A stretch of 5,823 bases of DNA from Candidatus Azambacteria bacterium (GTDB lineage Bacteria; Patescibacteriota; Minisyncoccia; GWC2-36-17; M10-OD1-4). Where the stretch lies: NCBI GenBank assembly GCA_016200995.1, contig JACQDS010000077.1, positions 1-5,823 on the forward strand, written 5' to 3'. The notes under the pieces were generated by a model. The model worked only from the letters and a program-made list of their open reading frames with translations. It was not told the origin of the DNA and did no database searches. A program made the position numbers and the translations under genes. Shown here in pieces: positions 1 to 4,693 of the stretch (position 1 is its first letter; the number at the start of each line of letters is the position of its first letter).

Positions 1-1
1 G

Positions 2-1939
2 GGAACGAATCTCGGCACGGTCTCTGCTGGAAGTCGATCAAGCGCGACAAATAATGTAAAAGTTGGAACGCATCAGATCGCGGATACCAATGTGACAATA
101 TGGACGCCAACATTAATTACATTTTTAACAGATTCTTCAGCAGTGGGTGATACAGATACAGATTGGGGAGCAAATTTTGGCGGCGCTTCGGCCCTGACCG
201 TTACATCTGGCAGTCAAGCAGCATCGGGGCTTAACTTTTATGTCTTTCCGCAAATAACCTCTGTCACCCAGCCTGCCGGCTTTGCCGCGGATACCGCAAG
301 AGAATATGACGCGGCAGACACCGACGGCGTGATCACTCTCAACGGCACGCGTTTTGGAAGTTCGCAGGGCACCGGTTCGGCAACTATCGTTGCGCAGACC
401 GCGACTATAAACTCCTGGATAAACACTGCGATCCAAGCTCAGGTTTCGCCGGCGATTGTTGATACGGTAAACACAGGAAGCATTTCAATGACGCAAGGCG
501 CCGGAGCGAACGGAAAAACGCATACTTACGCCGGTACTTTGCGCGTTCTTCCGCGCATTACCGGCTTTACGCCGACAAGCGCAAGCGAAGGCGGCGCGGT
601 GACGGTGAACGGAAATCATTTTTGCCAAGGTGTTTCTTGTCCTGTCGCTTTTTCCGCAAGCGACAAGGTGACATTCACCTCGGCAAGAGATGCAACGACG
701 TTTACAAGCTGGTCGGCGACCGCAATGGCAACGACCGTGCCGGTCGGAGCGGTGACCGGAAATGTTGTTTTGACATCAAATGCGTATACATCAAATGGAA
801 AAAGCTTCACCGTGCTTTCAAATACGCCGTCGGATCCGACTTCACTTGATCAGTTCAAAGATGTCGGGTTCACGCAAAGCATCGCTGTCGGCGGCACCGC
901 TTCTTCAACGCCGATATATTTAAAGCAAACAATGGAAGTGCCGGGAATATCAGGCGGAACGCTTTATCCGCAATTTGAATATCAGCTCATAGGAGCGGCA
1001 TTTTCTTGCGTCGGCGGAGGAGTTTGCGGATCAGCCGTGGAAGGCACAGGATCAGCCAGTCCCGGTCCGGCTACCGGCTCAAAATCCATAACTCCGGCGG
1101 ACGGCTCATACCACTGGCAAGCAAGGACAAGACACAATAAAACCGGTGCGGACTACTATAGCAACTGGGTCTCTTTTGGCGGAAACTCCGACCCGAACGG
1201 CATTGATTTTACGATAGACACAACAGCGCCGACTATAACAAATGTCTCTTCCGGAACCCCAGGCTCAAACAGCGCGACGATCACATGGAATACCTCTGGA
1301 GAGCTTTCAACAAGCCAAGTGGAATACGGAACAGACTCGGGACTTGTCGGAAGCTCTTTAACAACGCTTGACCAAACAATGGTTTTAAATCATTCGGTTG
1401 CATTGGTAAATTTAAACTCCGGAACGGTTTACTATTTCAGGGTTAAGTCTAAAGACGCAGCAGGAAATTTGGCGACAAGTTCTCCTATCCAGAGCTTCAG
1501 CACCACATCTATTACTCAACCGGCAAAGACGACGCAAACATATATTGTCGGAAACACAGGAATAATAAGCGCGCCGACAACATGGTATTTTACCTTGAAC
1601 GCTCCCGAGACATCTTTAAATCTTCAGAGCGCTTATCTTGAAGTTTACGGACTCGTGTTTGGCGGAACAAATCCGATAGATTTGCAGGTTAATGCCGTAC
1701 CCGTTTCAAGCTACAGCGTCAGCGCAGCCAATGCGACATTTTTCAAGTTTTTATACAAAATACCAAATCAGGCGGATCTGAATTTAAACGACACTTTGAC
1801 CGGCGGCCCTCCTGCGACTTGCGCGTATGGCAGCGGAGGCAACCCGCCGTGCAATAATATTGTGGTAACCCCGGGAGCGGGAATGAGCGTTTATATCAGC
1901 TCGGCAAAATTGATCTTCACTTATTCTTATACGCCATAA
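2..1939 (+). CDS. Large secreted multi-domain surface protein (IPT/TIG and fibronectin-III-like modules), C-terminal part only
   Basis: The frame is open from the first bases, so this is the last 645 residues of a longer protein. The GTG at 92 lies inside a domain and is not a start. Residues below are counted from base 2. Three IPT/TIG-like modules occupy about 1-83, 84-184 and 185-273. Each has a G-x-x-[LF]-[GC] turn (GTNLG, GTRFG, GNHFC), and the first two end in a [VL]-x-P link such as FYVFP. A beta-sandwich at about 276-406 contains YHWQARTR and NWVSFGG. A fibronectin-III-like module at 407-503 has TAPTITNV and YYFRVKSKDAAGN. A C-terminal domain at about 510-645 contains FFKFLYKIPN. The six cysteines form three close pairs (208/213, 336/342, 607/617), which suggests disulfide-closed loops outside the cytoplasm. 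No LPXTG motif or C-terminal membrane anchor is seen. The likely role is adhesin or surface fibre; this is inferred from folds, and the ligand is unknown. Confidence 0.
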   Translation, partial: GTNLGTVSAGSRSSATNNVKVGTHQIADTNVTIWTPTLITFLTDSSAVGDTDTDWGANFGGASALTVTSGSQAASGLNFYVFPQITSVTQPAGFAADTAREYDAADTDGVITLNGTRFGSSQGTGSATIVAQTATINSWINTAIQAQVSPAIVDTVNTGSISMTQGAGANGKTHTYAGTLRVLPRITGFTPTSASEGGAVTVNGNHFCQGVSCPVAFSASDKVTFTSARDATTFTSWSATAMATTVPVGAVTGNVVLTSNAYTSNGKSFTVLSNTPSDPTSLDQFKDVGFTQSIAVGGTASSTPIYLKQTMEVPGISGGTLYPQFEYQLIGAAFSCVGGGVCGSAVEGTGSASPGPATGSKSITPADGSYHWQARTRHNKTGADYYSNWVSFGGNSDPNGIDFTIDTTAPTITNVSSGTPGSNSATITWNTSGELSTSQVEYGTDSGLVGSSLTTLDQTMVLNHSVALVNLNSGTVYYFRVKSKDAAGNLATSSPIQSFSTTSITQPAKTTQTYIVGNTGIISAPTTWYFTLNAPETSLNLQSAYLEVYGLVFGGTNPIDLQVNAVPVSSYSVSAANATFFKFLYKIPNQADLNLNDTLTGGPPATCAYGSGGNPPCNNIVVTPGAGMSVYISSAKLIFTYSYTP

Positions 1940-1942
1940 AAT

Positions 1943-2602
1943 ATGAGTTTAAAAAAAATAATTTTAGTAATTTTTCTAATAGCCGTTGGCGCGCTTTTGG
2001 TGTGGTATTTTTTCGGCGGTTCCATAGGCAAAAATATCTCTCTGATGCTTGAGAAAAAAACGACTGTAAATGAGCAGCTTGAAATTCCTGACACAAAATC
2101 TGTCGCCATCTTAGACGGCCGATTGCCAAATACGAACGCGTATGATACTCCGATAGCGCCAAACAGCCCCAAAGAGGAGGTGGTGGTGCCGGGCGCCGTT
2201 TTGACGCTGAAAGAAGCTTATGCAAAATCTGAAGCAGAGGCTCTTATATGGGGAAAAGACGCAAAACTTATTTTCATCAAATCTCTCGGAGCGGTGACGC
2301 TTGACGGCAGGTCCAGCCAATGGCAGGTCGTTTTCGGCTCAAAAACAAAAAAGAAAGGATATGAGATAATCATTCAAAAAGATCTCATAGTTTCTAAAAA
2401 AGAGATAGAATCAAAAGAATACGGATATGATCTGCCGAAAAATTGGTATGATGCAAAAGACGCTATTCTCTCCATCCAAACAATGCCGCAATTTAAGCAG
2501 TCAACGATTTCAGGGATGAATTTTTATTATAACAAAGACGGGAAGATCTGGGGGTATGCTTTGGCGACATCCAATGGCACGGTTTCTGTTCCGGTTCGTT
2601 AA
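1943..2602 (+). CDS. Membrane-anchored protein with PepSY-like extracytoplasmic domain
   Basis: This is a 219-residue protein that starts 3 bases after the stop of the surface-protein gene, so the two are probably co-transcribed. I see no Shine-Dalgarno sequence ahead of the ATG. Residues 1-24 (positively charged MSLKK, then a hydrophobic stretch ending VWYFFGG) form a single membrane anchor or uncleaved signal. Residues 30-85 are a Pro/Asn-rich linker. From about 87 to 207 the pattern resembles one or two PepSY-like units: a helix LTLKEAYAKSEAEALIWG, then strands including WQVVFGS and YEIIIQKD, then a second helix DAKDAILSIQ and strands MNFYYNKDGKIWGYAL. PepSY domains often act as protease-inhibitor or assembly modules outside the membrane. 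The family match is by eye, so treat the function as unknown. The stop codon lies within the left arm of an inverted-repeat element, so the original C-terminus may have been changed. Confidence 0.
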   Translation: MSLKKIILVIFLIAVGALLVWYFFGGSIGKNISLMLEKKTTVNEQLEIPDTKSVAILDGRLPNTNAYDTPIAPNSPKEEVVVPGAVLTLKEAYAKSEAEALIWGKDAKLIFIKSLGAVTLDGRSSQWQVVFGSKTKKKGYEIIIQKDLIVSKKEIESKEYGYDLPKNWYDAKDAILSIQTMPQFKQSTISGMNFYYNKDGKIWGYALATSNGTVSVPVR

Positions 2603-2725
2603 AATTTTCAAAATTGGCGAATTTCTTTGTCGCTGACTCCGCGCCTCTCTCATCGTACATTATAGTACGATTCGATTCGGCGCTCGGCAGCCCCTCGAAC
2701 TTCACTCAATTTTGAAAAATTTTAA
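2599..2725. repeat. Nested inverted-repeat element (MITE-like or structured RNA)
   Basis: The outer arms are 2599-2616 and 2707-2725 (core aaaattttcaaaattg against caattttgaaaaatttt), complementary except for a one-base length difference. Inside, GCGCC at 2641-2645 pairs with GGCGC at 2679-2683, and GCTG/CAGC next to it extends that stem with bulges. At the centre, ATCGTAC (2652-2658) pairs with GTACGAT (2665-2671) around the six-base loop ATTATA. Both ends carry TTAA. The left arm contains the TAA stop of the preceding gene. The structure suggests either a short non-autonomous mobile element or a dispersed palindromic repeat folded in the transcript. It lacks a clear stem followed by a U-run, so I do not call it an intrinsic terminator. 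It fills nearly all of the 145-base gap between genes 2 and 3. Confidence 0.
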
Positions 2726-2747
2726 GCGCAGTTTTATTTAGTTAATT

Positions 2748-3590
2748 ATGCACAGAAAAATTTTATTTTTTTTAATTTTTGGATTTTTTTGCGGAGCTGG
2801 CACTCTCGTTGTTTTTGCCGCGGATCAGATCAAAACCACCACCCAGCTTGCCGGCGCCTCTTCAACCGCTATCTCCTCAAGCACAAACTTCCCATTCGCA
2901 TTTTACATCGGCGACAATCTGACAGGAATAACAAACCCGGTAAAATCTCTGGCATTTTCAATGTCGGGAACATACACCGGAAATGGAACGCTCGCTATCT
3001 CGCTAGATTCCGACCCGGCAACGACCCAAACATTCACTCTTCCGAATGTCGGAGCAACGCCAACCCCTTTTGAATTTTTATACAAAGATCCTTCAAACAA
3101 GATAAATCCGACATCCGCCGGCTCCTATTCTTACACTCTCAATGTCATTCCTTCCGGAGTAATAATTTATTCTTTTGGAGCGGAGATGAAGGAGAGCCAC
3201 AGATACAAACCCACAACCTGCGGAGGCGGATATGCGGCATCGGGATTTGTTGAGTCATCAACATTTGACACCGGGGTGGCGCAGGGCGCCGGCTATAGCT
3301 CGATACTTTGGCAGGGAACGCTGCTTTCGGATACCAAGGTGAGGATCCAGCTTGCAACATCAAACAGCTCAAGCGGTCCATGGATATATTATGGTCCGGA
3401 TTGCACGACAAGCGCGTATTATGGAAATTCTCCGGATCTTCCGGAGGATGTCGGCTGTCCGGCATTGCATAATAACAAAAGGTATTTCAGATACAAAACA
3501 ACGCTTTGTTCAAGCATCGCCAGTGGCTGTACGGCAAGTGGAACAAACACGCCGACTGTCAATGATGTAATGGTTAATTGGAATCCATAG
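2748..3590 (+). CDS. Secreted two-domain beta-sandwich protein, possible pilus- or surface-associated
   Basis: This is a 280-residue protein beginning with a classical signal peptide: MHRK, then a Phe/Leu-rich core, then VVFA, with likely signal peptidase I cleavage after Ala24. Cys15 lies in the core without a lipobox. Domain 1 (about 26-150) contains the signature FPFAFYIGDNLTGITNPVKS and FEFLYKDPS, and resembles the C-terminal domain of the large surface protein upstream. Domain 2 (about 164-280) has the order STFDTG, SILWQGTL, VRIQLATSNSSSGPW, GPDCTTSAYY, RYFRYKTTL and a final VNDVMVNW, a pattern typical of a lectin-like or discoidin-like beta-sandwich. The mature part has five cysteines (158, 219, 237, 254, 261). 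There is no C-terminal anchor. No good ribosome-binding site precedes the ATG. I recall this architecture from Patescibacteria surface proteins but know no assigned function; its place before two minor pilins suggests a link to the pilus. Confidence 0.
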   Translation: MHRKILFFLIFGFFCGAGTLVVFAADQIKTTTQLAGASSTAISSSTNFPFAFYIGDNLTGITNPVKSLAFSMSGTYTGNGTLAISLDSDPATTQTFTLPNVGATPTPFEFLYKDPSNKINPTSAGSYSYTLNVIPSGVIIYSFGAEMKESHRYKPTTCGGGYAASGFVESSTFDTGVAQGAGYSSILWQGTLLSDTKVRIQLATSNSSSGPWIYYGPDCTTSAYYGNSPDLPEDVGCPALHNNKRYFRYKTTLCSSIASGCTASGTNTPTVNDVMVNWNP

Positions 3591-3591
3591 C

Positions 3592-3620
3592 CAGCTTTTA
3601 GCTGTTAGCTTATAGCTTTT
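3592..3620 (-). repeat. AGCT heptad repeat, copy 1 (inverted relative to copy 2)
   Basis: Read on the minus strand, this 29-base stretch is a row of heptads of the form AGCTANN (AGCTATA, AGCTAAC, AGCTAAA, then AGCTG). It matches 26 of 29 bases of 4233-4261 on the plus strand, so the two copies are inverted repeats around the prepilin gene. It fills almost the whole gap between genes 3 and 4 and sits where a ribosome-binding site would be expected, and no Shine-Dalgarno sequence is present there. Confidence 0.
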
Positions 3621-3626
3621 AAAATT

Positions 3627-4163
3627 ATGAGGCAAACACAGTTAAAATTTAATAAACCCTCAAAAGCTGAAAGAGGTTTTAGCATTCTTGAGCTTTTGCT
3701 GTATATGGCGATTTTTACAATTATTTCGTTTGGCTTGGTGAACATGATAAGCACGCTCAACAAAGGCTGGACAAGATCGCAGGTTGAGTCGGAGGTTCAG
3801 CAAAGCTTGCGATATGCTATCAGCGCCATATCAAACGATATCAGAAAAGCGAGTTTTGTTTCTCAGCCGACGGCCGGCTCTTCCGGAAGTCTGCTTGATA
3901 TGAATATCAGCGGTCAAAGCTACAAATATTTTTTAACAGGCGCAGCGCTTCAAAAGCAGATAGGGACAAATCCGGCCGAAAATATCACCGGAAACAATGT
4001 GCAGGTTAAAAATCTGGTTTTTTATACGGTGGCTACCCCGGCGCAGACAAATGCGCAGATCACGGCGACAACAACGCAGTTTTATATCAAGGTGGGATAC
4101 AATTCAAGCAACCCGGAATATTCTTACGATCAATCGGCGACATCAACGGTAAATTTAAGATGA
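3627..4163 (+). CDS. Type IV prepilin / pseudopilin, GspJ/PilW-like minor pilin
   Basis: This 178-residue protein has a canonical class III signal. The leader is residues 1-17 (basic, ending KAERG) with prepilin peptidase cleavage expected at Gly17|Phe18. The mature protein then starts FSILELLLYMAIF with Glu at mature position 5, the residue needed for docking to the neighbouring pilin. The hydrophobic helix covers about 18-43 and continues as an amphipathic helix with SEVQQSLRYAISAISNDIRKAS. That segment is typical of the GspJ/PilW group of minor pilins rather than the major pilin. The remainder is a Thr/Asn/Gln-rich globular domain without cysteine. It acts at the inner membrane and in the pilus, probably in the tip or priming complex. 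It ends on TGA, which shows normal stop usage. No Shine-Dalgarno sequence is visible; the ATG chosen gives a leader of normal length. The class assignment is firm, the J/W subtype less so. Confidence 0.
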   Translation: MRQTQLKFNKPSKAERGFSILELLLYMAIFTIISFGLVNMISTLNKGWTRSQVESEVQQSLRYAISAISNDIRKASFVSQPTAGSSGSLLDMNISGQSYKYFLTGAALQKQIGTNPAENITGNNVQVKNLVFYTVATPAQTNAQITATTTQFYIKVGYNSSNPEYSYDQSATSTVNLR

Positions 4164-4187
4164 ATGAAGAATTATGAATGAAGAATC
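4160..4187 (+). repeat. Tandem 14-bp duplication carrying the start codon of the PilX-like gene
   Basis: ATGAATGAAGAATT (4160-4173) is followed directly by ATGAATGAAGAATC (4174-4187), identical at 13 of 14 bases. The first copy overlaps the TGA stop of the prepilin gene as ATGA. From that ATG only a five-codon cistron (MNEEL) can be read, and its TGA stop (4175-4177) overlaps the second ATG at 4174, again as ATGA. The second ATG opens the PilX-like frame. Confidence 0.
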
Positions 4188-4692
4188 AAGAATAAAAAAG
4201 CTTCCGCCAAGGGCGGATCAGCCCCTGGCTGAAAAAGCTATAAGCTATAACCTAAAAGCTGACGAAGGTATTGCCGCTATCAGCTCAATCTTGGTGATAA
4301 TCACTTTGACCTTGCTGATAGGCATGGCGGCGGCGACATCGGGGATCACGGAAGGGCTTTTGTCGCAGTCGCAGAAAGAAGCGCAGGAAGCTTACTTATC
4401 CGCTGAGTCCGGATCGCAGGATGCTTTAATGAGAATATCAAGAAATAAAAATTATTCTTCTTCAGCCGGATATTTTCTGCCGGTCGGATGCTCGCTTAAT
4501 TCATCAAGTAGGTGTTCAAAAGTAGTAGTTGAAAAGGATTCGCAGGTTGTTTGTTCGCAAGCCATAAGCGCCGGACAGGACTGCATCATATCAACCGGAA
4601 CATTTGGAAATAAGAGCAAAAAAGTGGAAGTGATTTTGAATGTTAACGCTACAAATGGTAAGATTGATGTAGTGAGCTGGAGAGAAATATAG
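4174..4692 (+). CDS. PilX-like minor pilin with a repeat-derived leader
   Basis: The protein has 172 residues. The conserved part begins at residue 30: DEG, then IAAISSILVIITLTLLIGMA (transmembrane helix, about 33-54), followed by an amphipathic helix with LSQSQKEAQEAYLSAESGSQDAL. The 'SAESG..DA' block is characteristic of the PilX N-terminal family and related pilus-assembly proteins. Gly32 would be the prepilin peptidase site. Mature position 5 is Ser, not Glu, which is tolerated in PilX-type proteins. Four cysteines (106, 114, 127, 137) suggest two disulfide loops in the globular part. Residues 1-29 come from short repeats, and an in-frame TGA at 4165 limits the start to the ATG at 4174 unless a non-ATG codon is used. 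Together with gene 4 it probably belongs to the pilus tip or priming complex. Class call good; exact start uncertain. Confidence 0.
   Translation: MNEESRIKKLPPRADQPLAEKAISYNLKADEGIAAISSILVIITLTLLIGMAAATSGITEGLLSQSQKEAQEAYLSAESGSQDALMRISRNKNYSSSAGYFLPVGCSLNSSSRCSKVVVEKDSQVVCSQAISAGQDCIISTGTFGNKSKKVEVILNVNATNGKIDVVSWREI
4203..4232 (+). repeat. Twin 15-base hairpin repeat inside the PilX-like leader
   Basis: There are two adjacent perfect hairpins, each with a 6-bp stem and 3-base loop: TCCGCC-AAG-GGCGGA (4203-4217) and TCAGCC-CCT-GGCTGA (4218-4232). They are diverged copies of one another. The stem difference is compensated, with C-G at the third pair of the first copy replaced by A-T in the second. 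They are translated as PPRADQPLAE. Short hairpin repeats of this look are familiar to me from Parcubacteria genomes, but I cannot check copy number here. Confidence 0.
4233..4261 (+). repeat. AGCT heptad repeat, copy 2, inside the PilX-like leader
   Basis: This stretch consists of seven-base units AGCTATA, AGCTATA, ACCTAAA and AGCTG. It matches the reverse complement of 3592-3620 at 26 of 29 bases. It lies directly after the twin hairpins, with no bases between, and encodes residues 21-29 of the PilX-like protein, ending right at the conserved part of the gene. Confidence 0.
4679..4684 (+). promoter_or_regulatory. Shine-Dalgarno site of the PilM-like gene
   Basis: GGAGAG lies nine bases before the ATG at 4694 and inside the last codons of the PilX-like gene. 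It is the only convincing ribosome-binding site in the window and supports the start chosen for the PilM-like gene. The other genes here have no comparable motif. Confidence 0.
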
Positions 4693-4693
4693 T

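Noticed and set aside
92..94. GTG as possible start of the large surface protein
   Set aside because: The frame is open for 30 more codons upstream, and the GTG is inside an IPT-like module whose GTNLG turn is already visible at the window start. No signal peptide follows the GTG.
137..436. Open frame of 99 codons on the minus strand
   Set aside because: It is antisense to the IPT-like modules, Arg/Cys-rich in the way typical of a shadow frame, with no supporting start.
2659..2664. TATAAT on the minus strand in the central hairpin loop as a minus-strand promoter
   Set aside because: There is no -35-like hexamer at the right distance and no minus-strand gene to serve.
2707..2723. Intrinsic terminator after gene 2
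   Set aside because: The T-run is part of an A/T-rich repeat arm, interrupted, and not directly preceded by a compact GC-rich stem.
2712..2740. Promoter-like TTGAAA and TATTTA with 17-base spacing ahead of gene 3
   Set aside because: The -10 element matches only its first three bases, and the -35-like part belongs to the inverted-repeat arm. In A/T-rich sequence this is expected by chance.
2766..2790. Runs of 8 and 7 T in the signal peptide of gene 3 as phase-variation tracts
   Set aside because: They encode the Phe/Leu core of an ordinary signal peptide in A/T-rich codons. Without read-level length variation there is no reason to call a switch.
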